DNA from: Phellopilus nigrolimitatus
Taxonomy: Eukaryota; Basidiomycota; Agaricomycetes; Hymenochaetales; Hymenochaetaceae
Direction of reading: 5' to 3'
Assembly: GCA_021029095.1 (NCBI GenBank)
Contig: JAJOHG010000030.1
Span: forward strand, 1 to 64,000
DNA length: 64,000 nucleotides
In this document: piece after piece, positions 10,909 to 22,362 of the stretch
Layout: every line of letters begins with the position of its first letter
How positions within the stretch are numbered: the stretch's first letter is position 1
The notes under the pieces: model-generated
What the model saw: only the letters and a program-made list of their open reading frames with translations
Told to the model about the DNA's origin: nothing
Databases searched by the model: none
Made by a program: the position numbers and the translations under genes

Positions 10909-12453
10909 ATGTCTCAATCAAGTCCGATCGAAATAGCAAAGGCAGCAAAGGCAGCATTCGTAACCTCTCAGCTCATTAATGTGTCGGAACGGGTTGATGC
11001 GTTATACCTCATCAAGACCGAGCTAGAGGCACTCAAAGACGACCTACTTGAAGCAAATACAGCGGATTTGGAGGTGCGAAGTTTAGAAATTTTACGAGTA
11101 CGACGGGCTCGCTGATCTTGATTCCCGGAAGGCCGCACAACGAGAGGTGGAAGCAGGCCGTCTTTCCTCCTCGCTCGTGAAGCGCCTGGATTTATTTAAG
11201 GGCGACAAATGGGACTCTATGCTTCAGGGAGTGTTGGACGTCGCTGCGCTGCCAGACCCGACGGGTAACGTCTCGTATGCATCGGAGCTGGACGACGGCC
11301 TTGAGCTCTACCGTGTGTCATGTCCCATCGGCGCGCTATTGGTCATTTTTGAGGCGCGGCCGGAGGTTGTGGTCAACATCGCTGCTCTAGCTATCAAATC
11401 TGGTGAGCTCTGCCAAGTACCTGTATATATGCACCCTGGCTAATTGAATGTACTAGGAAATGCCGCAATTCTGAAGGGAGGCAAGGAATCAAACCGAACA
11501 ACCACCCTTCTATCCCATGCCATTCGAAATGCGCTCTCTAAAACACGCTTGCCACAAAACTATATACAGGCTATACAAACGCGCGATGAGGTCTCGTCCC
11601 TCCTCGCGTTGGACCAGTACATTGATCTAGTCATACCTCGGGGAAGCAACAGCCTTGTCCGCAGTATTAAAAACAACACGCGTATCCCTGTAATGGGTCA
11701 TGCGGACGGACTCTGTGCGGTATTCCTAGATGAAAGTGCAGATGAAGAAAAGGCGGTGAGGGTAGTGATCGACTCAAAAGTGCATTTCAGTTTTGTCGAA
11801 GCCTACGTAACCATCGCTCACAAATATGTCTCCTCTAGACCGACTATCCAGCAGCTTGCAATGCAGCCGAAACCCTCATCATACACGAATCATTAATGTC
11901 CACGCTGTGGCCGGTTGTTGCACAGGCTCTTCTCTCTGTTGGAGTCGAACTTCTCTGCGACTCACAGACCCTCGCCGCCTTGCAATCCCTCCCCTCGCAT
12001 CCTCCTAACTTTGCAACACACGTTAAGCCCGCTCCACCTGATGCATACGACACAGAGCACCTCGCTCTCACACTTTCGGTCCTCGCCGTCCCGTCACTTT
12101 CCGCCGCGATTGCACACATCAACGCGCATTCGTCGCATCACACCGAGGCAATCGTGACCGAGTCAGAGGCCCATGCTGGGCAGTTCTGCAGGGGCATCGA
12201 CTCCGCAGGGACGTTCGTGAACGCAAGCACGCGCTTCGCGGATGGGTTCCGCTATGGGTTTGGCACAGAAGTCGGGATTAGCACGGGACGCATCCATGCA
12301 CGAGGGCCAGTGGGTCTCGAAGGCCTCGTCACTTACAAGTACGTGATGCGAAGTAAGGATGACAAGGGACACGTCGTCGGTGAGTTCGGCATAGGAGAGG
12401 GAAAGAAAATATACAAGCACGAAAAGATCTCGACGACAACGCTGCCTTTTTGA
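10909..12453 (+). CDS. PRO2: Gamma-glutamyl phosphate reductase (proline biosynthesis)
   Basis: This enzyme makes glutamate-5-semialdehyde from gamma-glutamyl phosphate with NADPH, the second step of proline synthesis in the cytosol. The ATG at 10909 starts MSQSSPIEIAKAAKAAF, the usual N-terminus. Later exons show PIGALLVIFEARPEVVVNIA, GNAAILKGGKESNRTT (cofactor loop), LVIPRGSNSLV and GHADGLCAVFLD. An intron after DSK leads into TDYPAACNAAETLIIHESLM, where the Cys is the catalytic nucleophile. The C-terminus has VGLEGLVTYKYVMRS. Length and motif order match the ProA/Pro2 family. Four introns are visible. An AATAAA-like signal follows at about 12510. The gene converges on the NASP gene with only 124 bp between the stop codons. 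Confidence 0.95.
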
Positions 12454-12577
12454 TTCCATTTTGAACGTATATTCTATTCAATGGGGCGGTATTGATCTGT
12501 CGAAATCCTAATAAAGATATGTAAATATAGGAAAACGATACAACATCGGACGGTGTGCGCGTAATGTCCATTTGCGA

Positions 12578-14145
12578 TCAAGATATTGCAGCGGAGTCTT
12601 CGACCTTAGCCTTCTTGGAATCGCTTGGCGTATCGTCTTCGGCCTTGCGTTTTCCATTCGTCTCTGGGGCTACGTTGGCATTTACCGGCTTTTTCTTCTT
12701 TTTTACCATCGTAGTTAAGTCATTAACGACAACAGATGCTGAGGGATTTCCGGGGTTAGAAGATCCCGGATTGAGCTCTCTGTCAAGCGCCTTCGCAACA
12801 AGCTCTGGTGCGTTTGTAGGGGGGTCACCGTTCGGACTCGTTTTCAATTCATCGACCTGGTCAGCAGTCAGTTCCATCTTACGCCCGTCGATCATTTTTA
12901 AGTAAAACGAACCTTAAGTGCAAGGTCTTCCCGAAGCTCACCCAACTCTTTGATCTCCGCCTCAATTTGGATTTTGCTCATTTTCTGAACAAGTTCGTCT
13001 TGCGCGAGGATTGTGCCGGATGCTTTACCCTTTCCCTTCGCATCTGATTTAGTCTGGTTGGGTAACGGCGGTAGCTGGCCGCTTAGACCATTGCGTAGTT
13101 CTGCAAGGCGAGCCTCTACACTGTCGAGTGCCTTCTCGGCGTGCTCAATTGCTTGCGCGAGGCGCCCGGACGTGAGGTCGAGTACGATGCTGAGCTTGTA
13201 GTGCGCTTCTGCGACTTGACGCGAAGAAAGTGGAAGGAGTTCGGTCTTGAGAGCTGCGCCCGCTTCGTAATCTGAAATGGCTAAATCGAACTTTTCTGCA
13301 AGAGTGATGAGCTCACAGGATTGACAAACAAGGTCATCAATGAAGTATTACCTGTCTCCAATGAAACATCGCCCAGAGCAATGTACGTGTCCGCCAGCTT
13401 GAGCTTGATGTCGTCGTCTTCTTCTTTGCGCTTTTCGAACAAAGCACGTGCAAGATCAAGCACTTCCCAGGCTGCATTGAAGTCGTCCTCCGGCTCCCCA
13501 TCTGCATCCTCTTCGCCCTCCTCTTCGTCATCTTCCTTCTCTTCATCCTCAATAGCAGCATTTGCTTCTGCAAAGAGGTCAACCGCAACGTCGTCGCCTC
13601 CGGGTGCTGTCGCGTTGTCCTCTTCCGCATCCCCCGAGAAAGAGATAAATGGGTTTAACGCTGAGAATCACGTTGGGAGACACGTCAGCAACTTCATCGA
13701 CGAAGTGAGAGAAACCAACAAAGCGAACTTACCGGCCTCGTTAGCCTCATCTTCTTCGTCTGCCTGTTCCTTTCCAAGTACAGCAGTTTGGGAGATGGCG
13801 TTCTCCAGAAGAGCCTTCCCATACGCAAAATAGAGGTCTGCTGCCTCAGGGGCTCCGTCGCCAAACTTCGCTGCCCTGTACACAAGCCAGGTATGCTAGT
13901 TAGTCACTGTCCGACGCGTTTCACAGGAAACATACATTATTTCCAAGGCCGTCGCATAGTGATCCACGGCTTGCTCATACTTTTTAAGGGCTAACGCGCG
14001 TTTCGCCTTTTCAACGCACTCCTCAACGCTGGGCTCGGTCGAGCCTTCGTTCCCCGCCGTTAGCGCTGCTGCAGCTTTAGTGCTGGATAAAAGTCTTAGT
14101 TACTATATTAGCTCGATGAGGCTCATGTTTCACGTACTCAGCCAT
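12578..14145 (-). CDS. NASP/Sim3/Hif1-type TPR histone chaperone
   Basis: A predicted H3-H4 chaperone of the nuclear autoantigenic sperm protein family. The first exon is only M-A plus two bases; a GTACGT donor joins it to DTKAAAALTAGNEG. TPR 1 follows (KAKRALALKKYEQAVDHYAT), then LYFAYGKALLENAI. The second TPR is interrupted by a long Glu/Asp stretch, a feature of this family, then AWEVLDLARALFEKR, LADTYIALGDVSLETG, and the SHNi-TPR segment with LSSRQVAEAHYKLSIVLDL. The C-terminus is lysine-rich with KRKAEDD, a likely nuclear signal. A GACGCGTCG element at 14201, just upstream, would suit S-phase expression. Domain order supports the call well; the specific ortholog name is not assigned. Confidence 0.88.
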
Positions 14146-15128
14146 TTCCTTGCTCTGGAGACGTGAGTGTTGAGTGAGAGGAAGTTGAAAGATGAGACAG
14201 GACGCGTCGGGACTCTAGACGCGCTCTGAGCCACCAACCACTACGTATTCCCACGCGTGGCCCTTACCGGCTTTACCACCAACCACCCGGAAACGAGTTT
14301 GATCACTCTTCGTACTGTTCTTATCTTATAACACAGATCAAGAGTTCTTTCAGGACGCAGACGTGGTATGGATTTCAACCTATGGTCTGTAGACCAATAG
14401 TTTCGGTTTTGCAGAAGGATCAGCCCCGAGCCTTCTCTTTAGCTACTTCGGCGGGTTCAAACTATAAAATTATCGTAACTAATCCCACCCGTGATGATCG
14501 GGGGCACTGCGTGCATTTGCTGCTCATCTTCCGATCGATATTCTCGAAGGCGCGTTTGCTTCGTTGCGCAAGAATAACGCTTGCTATTGCATAATGCCGC
14601 CATGGCGATCTTGCGACGACTAAGATCCGGAAATTTGAAAAGAAGAGAAGACGCTTATGTTCAGGCCAGGAGCTTTGTTTGACATTCTGGGGGTTAGAGT
14701 ACACGCGGAACGCTTCATTTGCTCTACAAGGCCATCATCCATGGGCAATTGAAACAGTTTGAAAGACGGAATAATCTCTCCGTAAGGAATTTTCGATCCT
14801 CGACAATATTCATCCTTGAAGTTCAAGCTCGGAAGAGGCAAACATTCCCGGCTCTGGCAGAATAAGGAATTTTGTGTTCTCAATCGCTCAGTATCACGTC
14901 AAAATCCAGAAGAAGGCCCATATATATATACGTGAAAAAGTAAGTCATGCAAATGTCCGGGAGTCCGAGAGTCCATAATTCCAGCGACCAAAACAGAAAA
15001 AAAGAAACACGAAACCCAGAACAACCAAAGACCCGTAAAAAGAAAAAACACAATACATGAAAGCACACACGCTTCACCGGAGAACACTACAAAAAATTTG
15101 TCAACAGCACAGAAAACAAGATTTATTT
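14146..15128. other. Intergenic region, no gene seen
   Basis: About 980 bp between the divergent NASP promoter and the 3' end of the serine-rich gene. Open frames here are short, lack neighbouring splice sites that extend them, and have no recognisable content. The left end carries GACGCGTCG (14201-14209) upstream of NASP. The right end (14880-15125) is A-rich and probably 3' UTR or terminator sequence of the serine-rich gene. Confidence 0.5.
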
Positions 15129-16652
15129 TCAAATAACGGTCAAAGGAGTTGGCTGCGCCCCAATCTTATCAAAGCTCGAGGGAAATTTCGGAGACACCGA
15201 CTCCCTACTGCGCGGCGACAACTTGCTATTCGTGCGCACATGCAACGAGCCCACCCTAGCTTCCTTACCGGGAATCTGAAGCGGACTGGACGGCTTTGGA
15301 GCGAGCGGCGACGAACACCTCGGGACAGAGCTTTGGCTCACTGACCGAGAGCGTAGCGAGGCGGATGTCGATGGCGATGGCTGGCGCGAGGATGGGCCCG
15401 GAGGCATTGAAGAGGCGAACGGCGTGGAAACACGGAGGCCAAGCACGCAGTCTTCTGTGCTAGAAATTGATTCCGCATCGTCCTCTGCAGCCTCGGAGAT
15501 GTCATTGAGCTGCGCCATAGAAGAAGACGGTGCGGCATGAATCTTGTCGAAAGTAAGGGGGCCCTCGGCAGAAGACGCATCTTCTCTTGCAGCGGAGAAG
15601 GAAGCATTAAAAACACAAACATCAAGCTCTGGAGGAACGCCAAGCATGCTCTTCAAGCGCTCCCACAGTACTTCGCTTCGCAAAACAACCGCACGCCGCA
15701 TAGTGTCCACCCAAAGGACATCGCCCACTTCCTCCCGAGGAACACCAGTCAACCAGAATGTAATTTCCTCGAATGACCAGCTTTCCGGCGATGCAGCGAG
15801 GTCAGTCACCGAGCGCGGGGACAGCTGATTGATCGCTGATGAAAGTGATTGCGCCACAAGAGCCATAATCTTCGCGTTCCCTCGTTCCGAGATAAGCAAT
15901 GAAATTTCAGCGGGGCGGTCTACGAACGGAAGATAGACATCGTCAGCAAGCTGCCTGAACCCGGCGGGTGAAGCCGTGCTCATAATGGCAGCCGGAGGCT
16001 GGGCAGATGCCTTCGCCATATCGTAGATCTGGTTAGGAGAGAATCTCGGTGACCTAGACATCGAAGACGAAGACGATGTGGAGCTGCTTCGCCTGTGATC
16101 GCCAACCGATGTCGGGGTTAAAGGGCTTCCTGGTGCAGAGAAAGATGCCGAAGCAAAAGATGTGCGAGACGGGCTCGAGGGGCTCCGAGAAACGCGTCCG
16201 GAGCTATGTCCACTTTGAGTAGGCGACTGCGGGGAGTTCGAGCCAGCGAAAGACTTGGCGGCGAACGACATTCGCGCCGGGCCTGGAGTGGAACCTGCGC
16301 TGCGTCCCGAGGAGAAAGACTTGGAGGGGATTGACATGCGCGACGGACTGGGACTTGAGCTTGTACTGAGTGCCGAGCTCGAGATCGAGCGCGGGCTACC
16401 TCCCTGGCTAGCATACGGCCTAATACTCCCGACCAATGCCATCTCGGCGTCCTGCTTTGCTGGAGGCACGCATACGAGAGTCAACCTGCTCGATGCGCTC
16501 CGCGGCGGCGACATTGAGCGTGTTGCGTGCGGATCTGGCGCAGACAATGATCCACGGCGTACGGAGAGCTGTCTCTGCGGCACATTTGCTCGTGCCGGGC
16601 CGCGGGTCGGCGAAGTAGGCAACATCATTGTCGTGCGAGAAGTTGACAGCAT
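15129..16652 (-). CDS. Serine/proline-rich protein of unknown function
   Basis: One uninterrupted exon of about 507 residues, unusual among its intron-rich neighbours. The start is placed at MLSTSRTTMM (16652) because a TATA box lies 57 bp upstream, although the frame stays open to 16841. The N-terminal half is low-complexity Ser/Pro/Arg with recurring (S)PARMSF, PSRMSIPSK and PSRTSFASASF phrases. A more ordered block follows: NQIYDMAKASAQPPAAIM, GFRQLADDVYLPFVDRP, GNAKIMALVAQSLSSAI and SWSFEEITFWLTGVPREEVG. The C-terminus returns to Ser/Pro-rich sequence. I do not recognise the family. The many SP sites suggest phosphorylation by proline-directed kinases, which is inference. Confidence 0.7.
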   Translation of the reverse strand: MLSTSRTTMMLPTSPTRGPARANVPQRQLSVRRGSLSAPDPHATRSMSPPRSASSRLTLVCVPPAKQDAEMALVGSIRPYASQGGSPRSISSSALSTSSSPSPSRMSIPSKSFSSGRSAGSTPGPARMSFAAKSFAGSNSPQSPTQSGHSSGRVSRSPSSPSRTSFASASFSAPGSPLTPTSVGDHRRSSSTSSSSSMSRSPRFSPNQIYDMAKASAQPPAAIMSTASPAGFRQLADDVYLPFVDRPAEISLLISERGNAKIMALVAQSLSSAINQLSPRSVTDLAASPESWSFEEITFWLTGVPREEVGDVLWVDTMRRAVVLRSEVLWERLKSMLGVPPELDVCVFNASFSAAREDASSAEGPLTFDKIHAAPSSSMAQLNDISEAAEDDAESISSTEDCVLGLRVSTPFASSMPPGPSSRQPSPSTSASLRSRSVSQSSVPRCSSPLAPKPSSPLQIPGKEARVGSLHVRTNSKLSPRSRESVSPKFPSSFDKIGAQPTPLTVI

Positions 16653-16708
16653 AATGGAGGGAGGTAAACAATAGGTTGCGTATGAGCACAGTCGATAAGT
16701 TAACTCGG

Positions 16709-16715
16709 TTATATA
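16709..16715 (-). promoter_or_regulatory. TATA box deciding the start of the serine-rich gene
   Basis: TATATAA on the minus strand. Transcription starting about 30 bp downstream would exclude the upstream part of the open frame (16653-16841) and point to the ATG at 16652. Confidence 0.55.
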
Positions 16716-17455
16716 CCTCCCCCGACGCGCTCCGGATCGACGCAGTGCAGTATGTAAATCTGGGGTAACTGAGACAACGGATTTCCGCTCGAAAGGCATC
16801 CGAAGCTCTTGAGGAGGTCTGGAATGTCTCCGCAGGCCCATATTACATCGATAACTCGGACCTTGAGCACGTTTTGCGGAGTACCGGAAGAGTTACGTGC
16901 TCAGATGCAGGGAGACGGTCCGACGCAGTGACCATGTCTCGGCTGCCAAATTCATCGCATTTTCTGCGTCCATCCAGGAAAGCGTCAGCAGAGCAACTCC
17001 AGTTGGCGCTGGTGAGACATGCGAGGTTTTGGAGGGTTGCTATAAGTCAAAGGTCAGGCGCGGAAGCGAGCGGCTGAAGAAATGTGCAGGGCTTGTAGCG
17101 AAGTTGTGGCGCGTGGTCAAAATGTACAGCTGTGCCGCTCAAGTGCCACTTCTTTTCTGCTAGGCACCAGTGATCATCTGCAAACTTCGTACTCGGGGAA
17201 CGAAGAGGATTCGTAACAAAATGAATGGAAATAAAATTCCTCCAAGCACCTTGTTTGTCTATGGAATAAGGCGAAGTCAAATTTCATTATGAGTGGTATC
17301 CAAAATCCAGGTAGCTAAGAACTATGATATACATGAACGAAAAGAAATCATTACAAAATTCCAGCAGTACTGAGTCCTGAGACAAGCCTACCACTGCTCC
17401 AACTCAAGCACATACATAAAGAAAAAAGAATAAAGAGAAAAGACGCATAAGTCGT
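16716..17455. other. Intergenic region, no gene seen
   Basis: About 740 bp between the serine-rich gene's promoter and the end of the Sec14-like gene. No coding, RNA or repeat signal was found. The right part is A-rich and probably holds 3' UTR of the Sec14-like gene. Confidence 0.45.
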
Positions 17456-18713
17456 TCAGAATGCATCGGCTTCTCCACCATAGCGCTTGGGAAGCTCCTT
17501 AGCATCGATGAAAGGTAGCAGTTCTTTCCCGATAGTTTGTGTCCCCGTCCCCACAACGCTCATTTTCGCGAGCGTCTGCGCGGAGACGAGCGGCTTAAAG
17601 AGCCAGAAAATCCACGTGAAGATGGCCGGAACATTGACGAAGAACTTCTTGTACTACAGCATATCAACAGAACTATCAAACTGAGCTAAAAGTTTGGAAC
17701 ACTCACAAGGAATTCTGGATAGTAGTCCTGGAAGATAGCTGTGGCGTCTGCAGCGGCTTTCTTCGAATTGGCATCGCGGCTATTCAGGCCAACACCTTCA
17801 TAGTCTAACAAAGACGTTAGTCCAAACTCCCAAAGTTAGTGCATGCGACAGAAAGCCTACCATGAACTTGGATCATCTGGTCAAAGTTCTCGAAGTCGAG
17901 TTGAGAGACACCCTTCTCCATGAGTGCAACACGCCATCTAGTACCTTTTCAGTTCACTACTTAACAATACAAAAAAACAAGACGCACCGCAAAAAGCGAG
18001 GGACATCTCCGAATACCGCCTTCAGATCCTTGTTACCGCCATACAAGTTGTAACTTGAAAAGCAGAAGAGTTAAGTATGCTGCATCATTCTCATATAGGG
18101 AGCTTGTACATACGTTATGGGACGTCCATCCTTGTCCTTTCCGTAAATATGACCGACATTCCCGAATACATCCTCCGGGAACTCCTCGCTCAGGATATCA
18201 TCGGTCTTGAACTCCGCGCGCCATTTCAGAGTATTGACGAGCATCTTCTTGGCGTTCTCAATATTCAAATCCCTGTCATGGAAATCATGGGTTACCCACA
18301 AGCAATCACGCGTTGTTCTCATTCTAACATACCTAGCCCTTAAGAACTTCACGAGCAGGACACTGGTACGCGCGTCCGGAGTCCCCTTCGAGTCAATTGT
18401 AACTCCCCAGAGTTTAATGGTATCTGGTTTGTCATTTGGGTATGCTTCCTCTATAACGCTCGGGAGCTTTGCCTTAAGTAAGTCGGGATTAGGAAATTTA
18501 GGGAGAATACAGCAGTTCCGAAGTTGCGCATACCCTGAACTCCTTTACAGCTTTCCATTCGGCGTCGGTGAATTTCTTTGTAAGAGTATTCTGCGGCTCC
18601 TCCAGTTCCGCGGGGGCTGTTGTCGCGATCTCATCAGGCGCAGGCTGTGTTGCTGCGTCGTCCTCTGGACCTGGCTCCTTCACCGGGACCTCTGTAGGAG
18701 CTGGCTCAGACAT
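17456..18713 (-). CDS. Sec14-like (CRAL-TRIO) phosphatidylinositol transfer protein
   Basis: A lipid-transfer protein of about 345 residues, closest in layout to the fungal Sfh5 group. The start ATG at 18713 gives MSEPAPTEVPVKEPGPED, an acidic Pro/Ala-rich leader; an in-frame ATG at 18725 is an alternative. The CRAL-TRIO N region follows (VLLVKFLRARNLNIENAKKM, TLKWRAEFK). The lipid-binding lobe has HIYGKDKDGRPITYNLYGG, DQMIQVHDYEG, FQDYYPEFLYKKFFVNVPAI and IFWLFKPLVSAQT. The C-terminus is LPKRYGGEADAF, where the LP-x-x-YGG motif is diagnostic of Sec14 folds. There are six or so short introns. It stands back-to-back with PAF1, with 166 bp between start codons. Confidence 0.92.
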
Positions 18714-18879
18714 GATGGGCTGCACGTTCTTGTGAGAGAATGTGCGAGAAAGAGAAGTCGCGCAAGTGAGTTACTTGTAGTGCTTAAGTTATCAGATAAG
18801 CCCTTTTTGGACGTGCCTTCCATATGTAGCCTCCAAATGCGTGCCATCTGTGCTCGACGCTCACCGTCATAGAGCAGCC

Positions 18880-20486
18880 ATGTCAGTCAAGAAAAAGTGT
18901 GTTTCTGCCACCGTCGACAGCGAGTTCGAGCTGACTTACTACTTCCGAACAGTAAACTTGACCTTCTCTTCAAAGTCCGTTACCAGAACCCGCTCCCGGC
19001 GCCGCCGTTTCCACCAAAGCTCTTGAACATCCCGACGAACCCGTCACGCTATGCGGGACCAGAATTCACCGCGTCGCTGGCGAGCGAGACGCCCCTGCCG
19101 ATGGTCGTCGACGCCGAGCTTGGCATGCCGCTCGACCTGAGCTTCTTTGACTGTCTGTGGGAGGAGGGTGTGGACGACTCACGTACGCAGACAGACTTTG
19201 TGTTCTAATGGCGTCTTACTGAATCATTCTTACCTGGGCTTAGAACTCAACCCAGATCCTAACAACGCACCTGCAGTAGATCCAAAGGATGCGTTTATGC
19301 TGGGAGACTCGTTACTGTCCTCAGTAAATGGCAATTATTCGTCGGGCACGGCGCCTTCTACGCCTCAGGTGCCGTGGCTGCGTAAGACGGAATACATCAG
19401 CAGCACTGTGAGCAGGACGCCGACCAGCAGTCATGACCCGTACGTTCTGATTCTTTTTCTCTTCCTCGAGGTGGCTTTCTCGACTTTCGGCTCACCGGCT
19501 TGTTTGCAGGAGACGCGCAAACGAAGACTCGGCAGTCGTAGACATATCGCGTGCGGCACAAATCAAAGCCGTCGAAGCGTCGTTCGCCTATGCCGAAGAG
19601 AAATTCGACATCACCACCCTCAAGCACCCCAACAAACCGAACGTCTCAGTTGTAGAATCTTACGAGATACTTCCAGACACAGACATCTGGGCAAACGCAT
19701 ACGACTTGTTCAGATTCTCGGAGCGACCAGGAGAGCGGTCTACAGAAGTACGTCATTGATGCATGATGTATTGACTTCTTTCTTATCCGTTTCTGCCCAG
19801 GTACCCGACCCGCGCCTGGATTGTGCCATCTTACGACCCATGGAGTCTGACGGAGACCACTTCCTGGCTTACTATCTACCGAAAGAGGACGAGGTTGCAG
19901 AAGACTTCATCGAGAGAAGACGAAATAACGAAGATGTCGAGGTGATTTTCTCCGTCTTGGAATCTAGTTTTATTCTCTGATTTCAGTTTTAGGAGACAAT
20001 ATTCTCGTTCGTAAGAGATTATGAGACAGTCAAAATTGAGCAGGACGTCCCGAACGAGTTCTTCCTCGTCCTTGATGACGGGAACAACGACGACGCTGCT
20101 CCGGAGGACTCTTCAAGACGAAAAGGGAAAGGCGCCTATTACAAAAACATCGAGCGAAAAATCGTGCTCAAGAAAAAACGTGCAAATGTACGCTATTTGT
20201 TCTTGCCTGATCTCTTAATAATTGGTGTATGATCTGTCTGACAACATGCCTTCGTCAGCAATGGGATACGTACACGGACAAATGGGATGCGATCAACCTC
20301 TCGTTGGCGCCGTTCAGCCAGGAAGAGTTGGAAGAGCGCGAGGAGGCGCTTGCAGAGGTCGTCGACCCACTATACCTCTTCGCGCGAGCAGACGCCGATG
20401 CTGATGGTGAAGTAGACGACACGGAAGTGAATGTGCACAATGGGGATGTTAATGACTTTGGGGTGGAGGCGGTAAACGGGCATTGA
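18880..20486 (+). CDS. PAF1: Paf1, RNA polymerase II-associated factor 1 (Paf1 complex subunit)
   Basis: Core subunit of the Paf1 complex, which travels with elongating Pol II and supports H2B ubiquitination and H3 methylation. The ATG at 18880 (MSVKKK) precedes the conserved opening DLLFKVRYQNPLPAPPFPPK and LLNIPTNPSRYAGPEF. Then come PLPMVVDAELGMPLDLSFFD, MLGDSLLSSVNG and WLRKTEYISS, which is the strongest family signature. The C-terminal half has AQIKAVEASFAYAEEKFD, SYEILPDTDIWANAYDLFRF, HFLAYYLPKEDE and YYKNIERKIVLKKKR. The tail is acidic. Seven introns are visible. It shares a 166-bp divergent promoter with the Sec14-like gene. Confidence 0.93.
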
Positions 20487-20913
20487 TGTGTATGTTGTGT
20501 CCTCTGCGGGGGAGTCTTGGGTATTTTCGTGTTTATTTAGTTGTCTATAACTCTCCGTTGTGCATATTGCTGTAAGGCGGGCTTCGAGTCATTAAATCGC
20601 GTTTGCGATTTGACTACTAAAGTAACTTTTAGGACTGATTGCGACGCAAAACGCGTCGCGTCGATCATTGGGCACGTGGTGGCAAGGTCCTATGGATTTT
20701 CTTTAAATTTCTCAAATATCCTTGCTGCTTGCGAAAAAAAAGTAGAACAATGTGCTGGAATCTCTAAAACAATCGAGGCTTTTCGAAAACCATGTCTCTT
20801 CTAACTTACCCGCTCTTATCATCTCAGCTCGATCTTTTCCTGCGCGCCGACCGTCTCTCTGATTCACAATCGTTCGAGTCCGTGCGGTGACTCGAATCCG
20901 GACTTGCCACTGC
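20487..20913. other. PAF1 3' region and tRNase Z promoter
   Basis: No gene is seen. An ACGCGTCGCG element (MCB-type core) lies at 20651-20660, about 260 bp upstream of the tRNase Z start. A run of eight A at about 20733 is unremarkable. Confidence 0.45.
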
Positions 20914-22362
20914 ATGTTCGCCCTTCATCGTTCGTTGCAGACGACCAATCTCACCCGCCTTCTTCTTCCCACTCGTCACTGCTTTTCGGTGACTACCCAG
21001 GTCTCAGCTGTACATACCTATCAGAAACCGTACCCCATGCCGCCCTCACGCACGAGCGCAGCCGCGCAGGCCGCAACCTTCTCCGCAATCAGTGTCACTT
21101 TTCTCGGGACGGCTTCTGCCCAGCCCTCCTCAACGCGAAACCATTCCTCGCTCGCGCTGGCCTTCGGAGGCCGCGGTGACTTCTGGCTGTTCGACTGTGG
21201 AGAGGCGACGCAGCAGCGAGTGCAAAAGAGTGATATTAAAATGGGCAAGATTCGGAAGATCTTCATAACGCACACACATGGTGAGTTTTCTTCTTGTTCT
21301 TTTAAAAATAATTATCCTGATTACATTGTTTCTCCGTCCAGGTGACCACATTTTTGGTATTGCTCCGCTAATGGCAGGTTGCATGAATGGTGCTGGCGGT
21401 ATGGCTGACGGCACGTTGGATCCCAGAACAAACCCTCCACCCCCCGAAGAAGTGATCGTAAGCTTATATGATCTTACGTTTCGTGCCATTTCTCACATTC
21501 TACTTAGCCTCTAGAGATCTACGGCCCTCTAGGGACGCGTGCCTTCATACGAAGTGCGCTGCGCTACACTCACACCAAGCTCGAAGGGCGCTATGTCGTA
21601 CATGAGCTGCGGTTCCCGCGCGATCCTCAAGGAGACTACACTGAGCTTCCGCTTCACCGCTGCGAACTGCCTGGCAAAAACCTCGCACAGACGCACGAGG
21701 AAGGCGTGAAATGGGGAAAAGGTGTCTGGAACGACATTTACGTCGATAGCCAAGTCTCCGTCTCCGCAGCACCCATCGAGCACTCCGTCTCCTGCGTCGG
21801 ATACGTCGTGACGGAGTCACCCATCCCTGAAAAGATGGACCCCTCGCAGTACCTGCCGCACATCAAGCGCAACAAGGCGCCCTTGTCCTACCTCTCGCGA
21901 CTGCAGCGGGGCGAGGACATTACGCTAGCGGATGGGACCCTGCTGCGCGGCATCCAGAAACGGCCGGGGCGTAAAATCGTGATCCTTGGGGACACGCATA
22001 ACCCGGCGCCGGTGACGCCGCTCGCAATCGGCGCGGACCTGCTCATTCACGAAGCGACTAACGCATACCTCCCCGGAATCGACCTTACGATGTCCGAGGA
22101 GGACACGGAGGAGATTGTGCAGGCGCGCACACGCAGTCGGGGCCACTCGACGCCGCAGATGGCGGGACGTTTCGCGCACGCAATCGGCGCGCGACGGCTC
22201 GCACTGAACCACTTCAGTGCGCGATATAGGGGCGATGACGACGTAAATAAGGAAGCTCGAACGGTGATGACGGCAATTAAGGAGCTCGCAGAAAAAGAGT
22301 TTGGTGGAGAGGTTGTGTGTGCGAGGGACTTCATGACATTGCACGTAACACATGCTCGTTAG
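20914..22362 (+). CDS. tRNase Z, short form (tRNA 3'-end endonuclease)
   Basis: A metallo-beta-lactamase-fold endonuclease that removes 3' trailers from pre-tRNAs. A first start at 20914 (MFALHRSLQTTNLTRLLL) gives a basic, hydroxylated leader like a mitochondrial presequence; an internal ATG at 21037 (MPPSRTSAAA) would give a nuclear/cytosolic form. The core begins SVTFLGTASAQPSSTRNHSS, then FDCGEATQQRVQ and the zinc motif THTHGDH, split by an intron after THTHG. Further sites are IYGPLGTRAFIRSALRYT, ILGDT, LLIHEATN, RGHSTPQMAGRFA and LNHFSARY, all expected of RNase Z. The exosite FXP region is represented by RYVVHELRFP and neighbours. At roughly 450 residues it lacks the N-terminal pseudo-domain of the long form. 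Confidence 0.93.

Noticed and set aside
20887..20913. Nine-residue upstream extension of tRNase Z (MTRIRTCHC)
   Set aside because: The next ATG at 20914 begins a better presequence; the extension adds nothing recognisable, though it cannot be excluded.
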